This document shows positions 14,709 to 24,076 of a stretch of 64,000 nt of DNA, one piece after another. Numbering within the stretch: position 1 is the stretch's first letter; the number at the start of each line of letters is the position of its first letter. The stretch is from the NCBI RefSeq assembly GCF_001613365.1, contig NZ_BDCF01000007.1, positions 1-64,000 of the forward strand. Reading direction: 5' to 3'. A model generated the notes under the pieces. It worked only from the letters and a program-made list of their open reading frames with translations, did not search any database and was not told the DNA's origin. Made by a program: the position numbers and the translations under genes. The DNA is from Nocardia xishanensis NBRC 101358 (GTDB lineage: Bacteria; Actinomycetota; Actinomycetes; Mycobacteriales; Mycobacteriaceae).

Positions 14709-15209
14709 TCAGTTCGATGCCGGGACTGGGTTCCGGCGGAGGCGGGCGACCAGCGGATAGATCTGGCAACCCAGGCAGATCCCGAACGCCGCGTTCAAGA
14801 ACGCCGCGAACAGGGCAAAGCCGGCGAACACCGCGCCGACGACTGTGGAGCCGAGCACGAAGCCCAGCAGGCTGACGGCCGCGAACACGAAGCCGAGCAG
14901 CTGCGCGAATCGCAGCGGCGGCGTCGGCTCGGTCTCGCTGGTGGGGGCGAGGCGCGGCGCGAGGAACGTGGCGAAGATCCGGCCGTACGGGTGCTTGCGC
15001 GGACCGGCGGCGGCGCCGATCGCGAAGACGACCGCTTGCAGCGCGATCAGGACCGCGGCGGCGCCGGGCGAGACGGCCGCGGCCAGCAGGACCAGGACGA
15101 GGACGGCGGTAGTGGCCCAGGCCGCGAAGCGCGGGCCGCGCACGTCGACGCGGTCGGTCGCGGGGCGAATCGCTGTTCGTTCGAAAGTGTTCCGGGTTTC
15201 GGTGGACAT
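14709..15209 (-). CDS. DUF4395 membrane protein
   Basis: The product has 166 residues with four hydrophobic segments and a conserved CLGC motif (FGICLGCQIYPL) near the C-terminus, matching DUF4395 proteins. The CxxC suggests thiol or sulfur chemistry at the membrane. It is the first structural gene after the leaderless polycysteine ORF, with a GGAG before the ATG at 15209, and is followed by cysA and the DUF1416 gene on the same strand. Sulfur-compound transport or transfer is a guess from the operon. Confidence 0.8.
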   Translation of the reverse strand: MSTETRNTFERTAIRPATDRVDVRGPRFAAWATTAVLVLVLLAAAVSPGAAAVLIALQAVVFAIGAAAGPRKHPYGRIFATFLAPRLAPTSETEPTPPLRFAQLLGFVFAAVSLLGFVLGSTVVGAVFAGFALFAAFLNAAFGICLGCQIYPLVARLRRNPVPASN

Positions 15210-15335
15210 TGTGCGTACTCCTGCGCTGAATGCTTTGATTGGCTGGAAAGTTGCCAGTTCGCCGGGGGGATCGAGCGATCACTCGCGCGGCGGGCAGCGG
15301 TCGGCGTCAGGAAGATTCCGGGGACGGCCGACCGA

Positions 15336-15422
15336 TCAGCGGCACAGGCAGCAACAACCACCGAGGCGACACAGATCAACTGTGCGGCGTCGGGTGAGCA
15401 TCAGCTCGTGGTCGGATTGCAC
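15336..15422 (-). CDS. Leaderless polycysteine uORF (cysteine-responsive attenuator)
   Basis: A 28-codon ORF begins at the GTG at 15422 and ends VDLCRLGGCCCLCR, with five cysteine codons clustered before the stop at 15336. A TAAACT -10 box (15430-15435) ends seven bases before the GTG, so the mRNA should be leaderless. Leaderless polycysteine short ORFs are reported in mycobacteria to act as cysteine-responsive attenuators of sulfurtransferase operons: low Cys-tRNA slows ribosomes at the Cys run and raises downstream expression. Here the ORF sits 127 bases before DUF4395-cysA-DUF1416. An internal in-frame ATG is at 15401. Confidence 0.8.
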   Translation of the reverse strand: MQSDHELMLTRRRTVDLCRLGGCCCLCR

Positions 15423-15429
15423 GAGAGGC

Positions 15430-15458
15430 AGTTTACCCAATTCGACCGGAGAATTGGG
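15430..15458 (-). promoter_or_regulatory. Promoter and operator-like inverted repeat of the cysA operon
   Basis: On the minus strand TAAACT (15435-15430) is the -10 box. A perfect 8-bp inverted repeat, CCCAATTC (15436-15443) and GAATTGGG (15451-15458) with 7 bases between, abuts it and covers the -35 area, the usual place for a repressor site. It lies in the 70-bp gap behind the thioredoxin gene, so a weak terminator role is the alternative. Confidence 0.5.
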
Positions 15459-15492
15459 ACCGGGGGTACGTCACAGTCGCCGTCCAGCGGCC

Positions 15493-15942
15493 TTACGACT
15501 GGTTTTGCCCCGTCAAGGGGGCCAACGCGGTGCGCAGATCGCCCGCCTTGGGAACGCCGGAGATGCGGAAGCGCTCCCTGCCCTCGATGTCGAAGACGAA
15601 CGTGGTCGGCAGCGAGAGCACGTTCAGTTCCTTGGCCAGCGCCGGTTCGGCGTCGATGTCGACTTCGATGTCCTGCGGTGGGCGCGGCGTCTCCGCCAGG
15701 TCCGTCGCGACTCCGGCAACTACCCGGCGAACCGCGACGCACGGTCCGCACCAGTCGGCGGAGAAATGCAGCACCGCGGGACCGGATCCGGTCACGCCCA
15801 CCGAGGCGAGCAGGGCGGCCCGCGCGGAGCCGGTCTCGGTGGCGGGAGCGGCCGCGCGCAGCTTGCCGTGGCGGCCGCGCAGCACCAGTCCGACGGCGAC
15901 TGCGGTGAGCAGAACGAGAGCGAGAAGTGTGAGTTCGGTCAT
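15493..15942 (-). CDS. thiX: Membrane-anchored thioredoxin-like protein (ThiX)
   Basis: This 149-residue protein has an N-terminal membrane anchor (about residues 4-22) and a thioredoxin domain carrying WCGPC in FSADWCGPCVAVRR and the cis-proline in LSLPTTFVF. It is the homologue of Rv0816c. It probably acts as a thiol-disulfide reductase on the outer face or at the membrane. The ATG at 15942 overlaps the lmeA stop (ATGA), so it is coupled to that gene. Confidence 0.85.
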   Translation of the reverse strand: MTELTLLALVLLTAVAVGLVLRGRHGKLRAAAPATETGSARAALLASVGVTGSGPAVLHFSADWCGPCVAVRRVVAGVATDLAETPRPPQDIEVDIDAEPALAKELNVLSLPTTFVFDIEGRERFRISGVPKAGDLRTALAPLTGQNQS

Positions 15943-16748
15943 GGTCTCTGCAGCTGGTCCAGGTCGATCGTCACGTTCTCTCCTTTGCCCTCGACCAAGA
16001 TCTGCCCGCCCAGCGCGAACACCTTCGTCGGGCGCACGCCGAAGGGCAGGTCCTTCGTATCGATAGTGCGCGTGAAACGCGCGAGCACCGCGGGCCGGTC
16101 GGCTTCGGGCACGACGGCGGTGGTGGTCAGGTCCGTGTCGCTGCGGTAGAAGCCGGTGGCGACGATCTTGACCTGGTCGCCGTCCAGCGTCAGCTCGGCC
16201 TGCACCGCGACCTTGTCACCGCTCTGCGCGCCCGACTTGCCAGGCTGGACGGTGCTGCCGGGCAGCGTGCCGGTCAGCACGAGCGCGCCCTCGGTGGTCA
16301 TGCCGGTGCCGCCGGAGCCGCCCGTTCCGTCGGATTTGTCCGCTGGACGCGAATGCACTTGCAGATCGGGGATATTGAACAAGCGGCCCAGCTCGACCGG
16401 CTCGATGCGCATCCCCGCCTGAACCTTCTCCACCGGCACCTTGCGCACGTTGCCGTCGGCCAGGTCGCTCATGCTCACCCTGACGCCGGTGAGCGTCGCG
16501 TCCACCCTGATCTCGCCGGGAATGTCGGGGCGGACCACGTCGGCGCGGATCACCATGCTCTGGTAGCGCCCGTCGAGCGCCTGGCCGAGAAACGGGAAGC
16601 CGTGGATGGTCACCTCGGGATCGGCGCTGAGATCGGTTCCCTCGCGCAGGGTGCGCGAGACGCGGTACTCCGAGTAGGCGGCGGCACCGAAATCGATGAC
16701 GACCGCCAAACCCGCGAGACACAGCAGTCCGATGATCAGCTTGCGCAT
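15939..16748 (-). CDS. lmeA: LmeA-like DUF2993 lipomannan elongation factor
   Basis: This 269-residue DUF2993 protein has an N-terminal signal or anchor (MRKLIIGLLCLAGLAVVIDF) and is the positional homologue of Rv0817c. In mycobacteria LmeA is a periplasmic phospholipid-binding protein needed to elongate the mannan of lipomannan/LAM. A TACTGT -10 box (16756-16761) lies seven bases upstream of the ATG at 16748, supporting a leaderless start there rather than an upstream extension. It overlaps thiX by ATGA. Confidence 0.82.
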   Translation of the reverse strand: MRKLIIGLLCLAGLAVVIDFGAAAYSEYRVSRTLREGTDLSADPEVTIHGFPFLGQALDGRYQSMVIRADVVRPDIPGEIRVDATLTGVRVSMSDLADGNVRKVPVEKVQAGMRIEPVELGRLFNIPDLQVHSRPADKSDGTGGSGGTGMTTEGALVLTGTLPGSTVQPGKSGAQSGDKVAVQAELTLDGDQVKIVATGFYRSDTDLTTTAVVPEADRPAVLARFTRTIDTKDLPFGVRPTKVFALGGQILVEGKGENVTIDLDQLQRP

Positions 16749-16933
16749 GCCATGAACAGTAATGCGACGGCGAGTCCCGGGTTGCGACGGTCTCATCGGC
16801 GGCACTTCGCTCACCCGGATGGCGAGGTCATCGGGGTTGACGCGCTAATCTTGCACTCGATTACCTGTGTATTAGCGATGCGGCCTCGGCGATGCTGCCG
16901 TCGCTTCGGCGCTACGAGATGGGAGGAGGGCTT

Positions 16934-17695
16934 GTGGAGCTGCTCCTGCTGACCTCCGACCCCAACCCGGAGTCGGTGTTGCCCTCGCTTGCGCTGCTCG
17001 CGCACAACGTGCGACCTGCCCCGACCGAGGTGGCGTCGCTGTTGGAGGCGGGCACCGCCGACGTCGCGCTGGTCGATGCCCGCACCGATCTCGCGGCCGC
17101 CCGCGGACTGTGCCGCCTCCTGGGCAGCACTGGTTCGTCGGTGCCGGTCGTCGCGGTGCTCACCGAGGGCGGGCTGGTCGCGGTGAACGCGGACTGGGGA
17201 CTTGACGACATCCTGCTGCCCGGCACCGGACCCGCGGAACTCGATGCCCGGCTCCGTTTGCTCGTCGGTCGCAACGGCGGCGTCGCGAGCCCCGAGAACA
17301 CCGGCAAGATCACCCTCGGCGAACTCGTCATCGACGAGGGCACCTACACCGCCCGGCTGCGCGGCCGCCCGCTCGACCTCACCTACAAGGAATTCGAGCT
17401 GCTCAAGTACCTCGCCCAGCACGCGGGCCGGGTCTTCACCCGCGCTCAGCTGCTGCAGGAGGTGTGGGGCTACGACTTCTTCGGCGGCACACGGACGGTC
17501 GATGTGCATGTCCGACGGCTGCGCGCCAAGCTCGGCAGTGAATACGAGTCGCTCATCGGCACCGTGCGCAACGTCGGTTACAAGGCGGTCCGTCCGTCTC
17601 GCACCGCGGCGAAGGGTGAGCCCGTCACGTTCCCCGAGGACGACACCGAGGGCGACGATTCCGCCCTCACGCCCCTCAACGGTTCGGCGCAGTAG
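16934..17695 (+). CDS. glnR: OmpR-family response regulator GlnR
   Basis: This 253-residue orphan OmpR-type regulator of nitrogen-assimilation genes is the homologue of Rv0818. The N-terminal receiver-like domain begins [19 protein letters not shown]. The C-terminal winged helix contains [20 protein letters not shown] and [17 protein letters not shown]. The GTG at 16934 sits just after GGGAGGAGGG and matches the usual GlnR start; longer readings from 16892 are less likely. TTGACG (16837-16842) with TTACCT (16861-16866) is a possible promoter. The divergent neighbour is lmeA; mshD follows. Confidence 0.92.
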   Translation: MELLLLTSDPNPESVLPSLALLAHNVRPAPTEVASLLEAGTADVALVDARTDLAAARGLCRLLGSTGSSVPVVAVLTEGGLVAVNADWGLDDILLPGTGPAELDARLRLLVGRNGGVASPENTGKITLGELVIDEGTYTARLRGRPLDLTYKEFELLKYLAQHAGRVFTRAQLLQEVWGYDFFGGTRTVDVHVRRLRAKLGSEYESLIGTVRNVGYKAVRPSRTAAKGEPVTFPEDDTEGDDSALTPLNGSAQ

Positions 17696-17856
17696 CGGCA
17701 CGTACGCGCTGCCTCGCCGAACAGCTTGCGCCGACCGCCATTTCCCTCACCCGGAATGCCGGGGCGGCTGTCGGCGCTGACACACTGCGGACGAGAGTGG
17801 CGCCGAGCGGTGTCGCGGGCGAAGGCGGCGACGCCGGGACGAGAGAGGGGCAGGGC

Positions 17857-18771
17857 ATGGTCGACGTGCGATGGGCCGACGAACTGGATGCCGACACCGC
17901 GCGGTCGGTACGCGAGTTGCTCGGGCGGGCGACTTCGGCCGACGACGTTGCCCCCGTCTCCGAACAGGCCGTGCTCTCGCTGAACGAGAAGGGCGCGGCG
18001 CGGCACCTGCTCGCCGAGCGGGCGGGCTCGATCGTCGGGTACGCCAATCTCGTTCCGGCGCACGGGGATCACCCCGCGATGACGGAGATCGCCGTCGATC
18101 CCGGCGCCCGCGGCAGCGGCGTGGGAACCGAACTCGTGCGCGCCGCGCTGGCGGAGGGTGGAGCGGGCGCGCGGGTGTGGGCGCACGGTGATCGGCCCGT
18201 GGCCAAAGCGATCGCGGCCCGTCTCGGCTTGGTGACGGCGCGGGAGCTGTGGCAGATGCGCCGACCCTTGGCTACGCCCGAGCTACCGGAGCTGACGGTC
18301 GCGGACGATCTCGTCCTGCGCACCTACGCGGGCCCCGCGGACGACCCGGAGCTGCTTCGTGTGAACAACGCCGCCTTCCACTGGCATCCGGAGCAGGGCG
18401 GTTGGACGGAGCGCGATATCGAGGTCAGGCGCGCCGAGCAGTGGTTCGATCCGAAGGGCCTGTTCATCGTCACCGCCTCCGACGACCCCGCCCGCATTCT
18501 CGGCTTCCACTGGACGAAGGTGCACCACGAGGAGCGGCCTCCGGTCGGCGAGGTCTACATCGTCGGCATCGATCCCGTCGCCCAGGGCCGTGGTCTCGGG
18601 CGCCTGCTCACCCTGGCCGGCTTGCATTACCTGCGCGACAGCGGACTTTCCGAAGTGCTGCTCTACACGGAAGCCGACAATACCGCCGCCGTCCACACCT
18701 ACACGCGCCTCGCCTTCACCACCGCCCATGTCGACGTCGCCTACGCGGCGCAACAACTTGACCGGGACTGA
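17857..18771 (+). CDS. mshD: Mycothiol synthase
   Basis: MshD acetylates Cys-GlcN-Ins with acetyl-CoA in the last step of mycothiol synthesis. The 304-residue protein has two GNAT domains. The C-terminal, catalytic one carries IDPVAQGRGLGRLLTLAGL for acetyl-CoA binding and ends LYTEADNTAAVHTYTRLAF; the N-terminal copy has DPGARGSGVGTELV. I choose the ATG at 17857 (after AGAGAGGGG), in line with the M. tuberculosis enzyme Rv0819. The gene lies between glnR and the pst operon. Confidence 0.92.
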   Translation: MVDVRWADELDADTARSVRELLGRATSADDVAPVSEQAVLSLNEKGAARHLLAERAGSIVGYANLVPAHGDHPAMTEIAVDPGARGSGVGTELVRAALAEGGAGARVWAHGDRPVAKAIAARLGLVTARELWQMRRPLATPELPELTVADDLVLRTYAGPADDPELLRVNNAAFHWHPEQGGWTERDIEVRRAEQWFDPKGLFIVTASDDPARILGFHWTKVHHEERPPVGEVYIVGIDPVAQGRGLGRLLTLAGLHYLRDSGLSEVLLYTEADNTAAVHTYTRLAFTTAHVDVAYAAQQLDRD

Positions 18772-18936
18772 TTCGACCGAAGCGGTTCGCCGCCCGTTGG
18801 GGCGCTGATGCTGCTCCGAGCAGCTGGCGCAATTCGGCCGAATCCCCAACGGCGTATGGCGCGAAAGTGACCGACCGGGGCCGACCAGTAAAGCTGCGGC
18901 AAATGTCACACAAAACAGATGCAATCGCGCCGGGCT

Positions 18937-18958
18937 GTTCACTTTGCGTTCACTCAGC
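18937..18958 (+). promoter_or_regulatory. PHO box upstream of pstS
   Basis: Two 11-bp direct repeats, GTTCACTTTGC (18937-18947) and GTTCACTCAGC (18948-18958), match the GTTCA-type direct-repeat sites bound by PhoP/RegX3-family phosphate regulators in actinomycetes. They lie 148 bases before the pstS start in the 334-bp mshD-pstS gap, which holds no other gene. The pst operon should therefore be induced by phosphate starvation. Confidence 0.75.
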
Positions 18959-19105
18959 TTGGTCCAACTGTCAACCGAGCGACTTTACGTTACTTAAAGG
19001 CAGTGCAGCCGCTGCCTGGTGCGCAAGTTCCCCGCGAACGGCACCACAACACCCGCCCGGGCCGGTGAGGGACCGGGCGTGTCGGACGCGATTCCCGGAG
19101 GAATA

Positions 19106-20218
19106 GTGAATCTCAAGCGCAGCAGCGCCCTGGTCGGTGTGCTGGCGGTCGTCGCCATGCCCCTTGCCGCCTGTGGTAGCGACGACAACACCACCGGCGA
19201 CCCGAGCAACGCCGCCAACACCAGCGTCGCCTGCGGCGGCAAGAAGTCGCTGAAGGCCAGTGGCGCGTCCTCGCAGAAGAACGCCATGGAGCGCTTCATC
19301 GCCTCCTACGAGGCCAACTGCGACGGCTACACCCTGAACTACACCTCCAGCGGCTCCGGCGCCGGCGTGAACGAGTTCCTCGGCAGCCAGACCGATTTCG
19401 GTGGCTCCGACTCCCCGCTGAGCTCGAAGAAGGAAGAGCCCGCCAAGGCTCAGGAGCGCTGCGGCGCCCCCGCGTGGAACCTGCCGACCGTCTTCGGCCC
19501 GATCGCCATCACCTACAACATCGACGGCGTCACCGACCTGGTCCTCGACGGCCCGACCGCCGCCAAGGTGTTCAACGGCACCATCGCCACCTGGGACGCG
19601 CCCGAGATCAAGGCGCTCAACCCGAACGCCAAGCTTCCCTCGGAGAAGATCGCCGTGATCTTCCGCTCCGACGAGTCGGGCACCACCGACAACTTCCAGC
19701 TCTACCTGGACGCCGCCTCCGACGGCGCGTGGGGCAAGGGCGCGGGCAAGACCTTCAACGGCGGCGTCGGTGAGGGCGCCAAGGGCAACGAGGGCACCTC
19801 GGCCGCGATCAAGAGCACCAAGAACTCGATCACCTACAACGAGTGGTCCTTCGCCAAGTCGCAGAACCTCTCCGTCGCGCAGATCGTCACCTCGGCGGGC
19901 AAGGACCCGGTGAAGCTGTCGGTCGAGACCGCGGGCAAGGCCATCGACGGCGTGAAGATCAAGGGCGAGGGCAACGACCTCGTCCTCGACACCAGCTCGT
20001 TCTACAAGCCGAGCGCCGCGGGTGCCTACCCGATCATGATGGCGACCTACGAGATCGTGTGCTCGAAGTACAGCGACGCCGCGACCGGCCAGGCCGTCAA
20101 GGCGTTCCTGACCTCCGCCGTGACCAACGGCCAGAAGGGCCTGGACGAGGGCGGGTACATCCCGATCCCCGAGCAGTTCAAGACCCGCCTGACCACCGCG
20201 ATCAACGCCATCTCCTGA
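19106..20218 (+). CDS. pstS: Phosphate-binding lipoprotein PstS
   Basis: This is the high-affinity phosphate receptor anchored outside the membrane. The 370-residue protein has a lipoprotein signal with the lipobox LAAC (MPLAACGSD). Ligand-loop motifs include [36 protein letters not shown] and [20 protein letters not shown] precedes the GTG at 19106. It heads pstSCAB, controlled by the direct repeats at 18937-18958. Confidence 0.95.
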   Translation: MNLKRSSALVGVLAVVAMPLAACGSDDNTTGDPSNAANTSVACGGKKSLKASGASSQKNAMERFIASYEANCDGYTLNYTSSGSGAGVNEFLGSQTDFGGSDSPLSSKKEEPAKAQERCGAPAWNLPTVFGPIAITYNIDGVTDLVLDGPTAAKVFNGTIATWDAPEIKALNPNAKLPSEKIAVIFRSDESGTTDNFQLYLDAASDGAWGKGAGKTFNGGVGEGAKGNEGTSAAIKSTKNSITYNEWSFAKSQNLSVAQIVTSAGKDPVKLSVETAGKAIDGVKIKGEGNDLVLDTSSFYKPSAAGAYPIMMATYEIVCSKYSDAATGQAVKAFLTSAVTNGQKGLDEGGYIPIPEQFKTRLTTAINAIS

Positions 20219-20228
20219 TCGCATAACC

Positions 20229-21281
20229 ATGACCGTGCACCCTGAGGTGACCGCACCGGGCTCGTCGGACTCGACGGGCCCGTCGGCGGCTGGAGATACT
20301 GCGCAGATGCCGAGTGATACGAACACCGAGCAGGCCCCGGTGAAGAGTCGTCCGCCCCACAGCCAGCGCGCCGAGGCGATCTTCCACTCGCTCGCGACGG
20401 CGGCGGGCGCGATCATCGTCGCCTCCATCGCGTTGATCGCGCTGTTCTTGTTGATTCGCGCAGTGCCTTCGCTCAGGGCCGACCAGGTGAACTTCTTCAC
20501 CAGCACGGAATTCAGCACCAGCAACGCGGACAACCTCCGGTTCGGCATCCGTGACCTGCTCATGGTCACGGTGCTGAGCTCGATCTTCGCGCTGGTGATC
20601 GCGGTGCCGATCGGCGTCGGCATCGCCCTGTTCCTGACCCACTACGCGCCGAAGGCGCTGGCGCGCCCGTTCGGGATGCTGGTCGACCTGCTCGCCGCGG
20701 TGCCGTCCATCGTCTTCGGTCTGTGGGGTTTCCTGGTGCTCGCCCCGGAGCTGGAGCCGGTGCAGCGCTTCCTCAACGAGAACCTCGGCTGGTTCTTCTT
20801 GTTCGCCGACGGCAACGTCTCGATCGCGGGCGGCGGCACGATCTTCACCGCGGGCGTGGTGCTCGCGGTGATGATCCTGCCGATCATCACGTCGGTTTCG
20901 CGTGAGGTCTTCAACCTCACCCCGGTCTCGCACATCGAGGCCGCGCAGGCACTCGGCGCGACCAAGTGGGAGGTCGTGCGGATGACGGTGCTGCCCTACG
21001 GGCGCAGCGGTGTGATCGCGGGCTCGATGCTCGGCCTCGGCCGCGCGCTCGGCGAGACCATCGCGGTGCTCGTCGTGCTGCGCACCTCGGCACAGGCGGG
21101 TGGCTGGTCGCTGTTCGACGGCGGCTACACCTTCGCCTCCAAGATCGCTTCGGCGGCATCGGAATTCAGTTCGCCGCTGCCGACCGGCGCCTACATCGCC
21201 GCGGGCTTCGTGCTGTTCGCGCTGACCTTCGTGGTCAACGCGCTGGCCAGGCTCGCGGCAGGCGGAAAGGTGAACGGCTGA
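20229..21281 (+). CDS. pstC: Phosphate ABC permease PstC
   Basis: This is a permease subunit of the Pst phosphate importer. The 350-residue protein has about six membrane segments and the EAA loop [20 protein letters not shown], which docks to the ATPase. The first 45 or so residues are hydrophilic and low complexity; an ATG at 20307 (MPSDTNTEQ) is an alternative start that would drop part of this tail. The stop overlaps the pstA start by one base (TGATG). Confidence 0.94.
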   Translation: MTVHPEVTAPGSSDSTGPSAAGDTAQMPSDTNTEQAPVKSRPPHSQRAEAIFHSLATAAGAIIVASIALIALFLLIRAVPSLRADQVNFFTSTEFSTSNADNLRFGIRDLLMVTVLSSIFALVIAVPIGVGIALFLTHYAPKALARPFGMLVDLLAAVPSIVFGLWGFLVLAPELEPVQRFLNENLGWFFLFADGNVSIAGGGTIFTAGVVLAVMILPIITSVSREVFNLTPVSHIEAAQALGATKWEVVRMTVLPYGRSGVIAGSMLGLGRALGETIAVLVVLRTSAQAGGWSLFDGGYTFASKIASAASEFSSPLPTGAYIAAGFVLFALTFVVNALARLAAGGKVNG

Positions 21282-22186
21282 TGGCAACGCTGACGAAGTT
21301 CGACCAGCCGGTCAAGGCCCCGACCTTCCGGCACGTGAGCACCGCGCGGCGGGTGAAGAACCACCTCGCCACCGGCCTGGTCACCGCATGCTTCGCCATC
21401 GCGCTCGTGCCGCTGGGCTGGGTGCTGTGGATGGTGATCAGCAAGGGCATCAGCGCGATCGCCTCCCCGGACTGGTGGCAGAAGTCGCAGAAGGGCATCC
21501 TGCCCGACCAGTTCGGCGGCGGCGTCTACCACGCGATCTACGGCACCGTCGTCCAGTCGGCAGTCGCGGCGATCATCGCCGTGCCGCTCGGCATCATGGC
21601 CGCGGTCTACCTGGTCGAGTACGGCCGGGGGAGACTCGCCAAGGTCACCACGTTCATGGTCGACATCCTGGCCGGCGTGCCATCGATCGTCGCGGCGCTG
21701 TTCATCTTCGCGCTGTGGATCGCCACGTTCGGCTTCCCGCAGAGCGCCTTCGCGGTGTCGCTCGCGCTGGTGCTGCTGATGCTGCCCGTGGTGGTGCGCA
21801 GCACCGAGGAGATGCTGAAGCTGGTGCCGGACGAGTTGCGCGAAGCCTCGTACGCGCTCGGCATCCCGAAGTGGAAGACCATCGTGCGGATCGTCATTCC
21901 GACCGCCGCGCCCGGCATGATCAGCGGCACCCTGCTCGCGCTCGCCCGCGTCATGGGCGAGACCGCGCCGGTGCTGGTGCTGGTGGGCTACGCGAAGTCG
22001 ATCAACACCAACCTCTTCGACGGCAACATGGCCTCGCTGCCGCTGCTGATCTACCAAGAGCTGGCCAACCCCGAGGCCGCGGGCCGCGAACGAGTCTGGG
22101 GTGCGGCGCTCACGCTGATCCTGCTCATCGCGCTGCTGTACGTGGCGGCGGCGGTCGTCAACAAGCTGCTCACGCGGAACCGATAG
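21281..22186 (+). CDS. pstA: Phosphate ABC permease PstA
   Basis: This is the second Pst permease: 301 residues with six membrane segments and the EAA-type loop DELREASYALGIPKWKTIVRIV. The ATG at 21281 is embedded in the pstC stop (TGATG), so translation is coupled and the two permeases are made in equal amounts. pstB follows after 18 bases. Confidence 0.94.
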   Translation: MATLTKFDQPVKAPTFRHVSTARRVKNHLATGLVTACFAIALVPLGWVLWMVISKGISAIASPDWWQKSQKGILPDQFGGGVYHAIYGTVVQSAVAAIIAVPLGIMAAVYLVEYGRGRLAKVTTFMVDILAGVPSIVAALFIFALWIATFGFPQSAFAVSLALVLLMLPVVVRSTEEMLKLVPDELREASYALGIPKWKTIVRIVIPTAAPGMISGTLLALARVMGETAPVLVLVGYAKSINTNLFDGNMASLPLLIYQELANPEAAGRERVWGAALTLILLIALLYVAAAVVNKLLTRNR

Positions 22187-22204
22187 AAGCGAACGGATAT
22201 TCAG

Positions 22205-22981
<777 letters not shown>

Positions 22982-22992
22982 GAAGAACGAGG

Positions 22993-23028
22993 AAGAGGGC
23001 CCGCGCGAGAAATCGCGCGGGCCCTCTT
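22993..23028 (+). terminator. Strong intrinsic terminator of pstSCAB
   Basis: A perfect 16-bp GC-rich stem (22993-23008 with 23013-23028) closes on a GAAA tetraloop and is followed by GTTTC. It starts 12 bases after the pstB stop. Confidence 0.88.
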
Positions 23029-23071
23029 GTTTCGGGAAATCGCCCCGGTTGGCGTGACTCGACGGATACGG

Positions 23072-23102
23072 CTCGGCCCCGGCGTGCTCCGCCGGGGCCG
23101 AG
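23072..23102. terminator. Second hairpin between pstB and phoU
   Basis: A perfect 13-bp stem (23072-23084 with 23090-23102) has a 5-base loop TGCTC. It lies between the convergent pstB and phoU genes. No T-run follows on either strand, so it is a weaker terminator candidate, probably for phoU. Confidence 0.5.
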
Positions 23103-23168
23103 AGTTCGTGTGATCAGCGCGTGCCCTTCTGCTGCTGCCCGGCAGCAGTGCGCGTCGGGCTGCGCGTT

Positions 23169-23831
23169 CTAGGCGTCGGTGTCGGGGTCCGCGGGCAGTA
23201 CGCCCGTGACGAGGAAGATGACTCGGCGGCCGATCTCCACCGCGTGGTCCGCGAAACGCTCGTAGTAGCGGCCGAGCAGGGTGACGTCCACCGCCGCGGC
23301 GACGCCGTACTTCCAGTCCCGGTCCATCAGCAGGGTGAACAGGTGGCGATGTAGGTCGTCCATCGCCTCGTCGTCTTGGTTGAGCTGGGCGGCACGCTCG
23401 GGGTCGCGCGTCTCCAGGACCTCTTTGGCGCCCGCGCCCATGTTCACCGCGATGCGGCCCATCTCGGCGAAGTAGCCGTTCACCGATTCGGGCAGCGCGT
23501 GGTTCGGATGACGTCTGCGGGTGACCTTGGCGACGTGCAGGGCCAGCGCACCCATCCGGTTCACGTCCTGCACGATCTGGATGGCGCTGACCACCTGGCG
23601 CAGATCGCCCGCGACCGGGGCCTGGAGCGCGAGCAGCGCGAACGCCTTCTCCTCGGCGTCGGTGATCATTTCGGCGATCCGGTCGGACTCGGTGATCACC
23701 TGCTCCGCAAGCGACAGATCGGCCTGTAGCAGCGACTGGGTGGCGCGGTCCATGGCCGTACCCGCGAGACCGGCCATCTCGCCCAGCAGGTGGGCGAGAT
23801 CGGCCATTTGCTCGTTGTAGATGACACGCAT
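23169..23831 (-). CDS. phoU: Phosphate transport regulator PhoU (PhoY-like)
   Basis: This 220-residue all-helical protein dampens the phosphate sensor kinase when phosphate is plentiful, and is linked to persister formation in mycobacteria (PhoY2). Two PhoU helical bundles are visible, with metal-site patterns such as [14 protein letters not shown] and [15 protein letters not shown]. The start is the ATG at 23831 (MRVIYNEQ), matching PhoY2 length; TAGTGT lies 8 bases upstream. It is convergent with pstB. Confidence 0.92.
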   Translation of the reverse strand: MRVIYNEQMADLAHLLGEMAGLAGTAMDRATQSLLQADLSLAEQVITESDRIAEMITDAEEKAFALLALQAPVAGDLRQVVSAIQIVQDVNRMGALALHVAKVTRRRHPNHALPESVNGYFAEMGRIAVNMGAGAKEVLETRDPERAAQLNQDDEAMDDLHRHLFTLLMDRDWKYGVAAAVDVTLLGRYYERFADHAVEIGRRVIFLVTGVLPADPDTDA

Positions 23832-24076
23832 GAAACCAGACACTAGTTCCCGGTCCTGTCCAAGTCACCAACGGAGGGTGAATAGACCGGTGTAGGCGGT
23901 CTCCGCAGCTGAGGCCGGACGGACTCGCGGACGTCGTCGGCGAGGTTCACGTGGTCCGGCTCGGTGGCGGCATGACAGGTGTCACAACGCGAGGCCGACG
24001 ACGAATCCGGCCCGATCACCGGTAGCGCGCATTCGGTTCGAACCGTGCTCGCGGAGCGCGGACGCGCGCCGGGTCG

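Noticed and set aside
18904..18933. ECF41 promoter upstream of pstS
   Set aside because: TGTCACA at 18904 is followed after 16 bases by GCGC, not CGTC; the PHO boxes explain the region better.
23971..23996. Second ECF41 promoter (TGTCACA) upstream of phoU/LCP
   Set aside because: TGTCACA is present, but no CGTC follows at 16 bases, and no gene start lies at a suitable distance.
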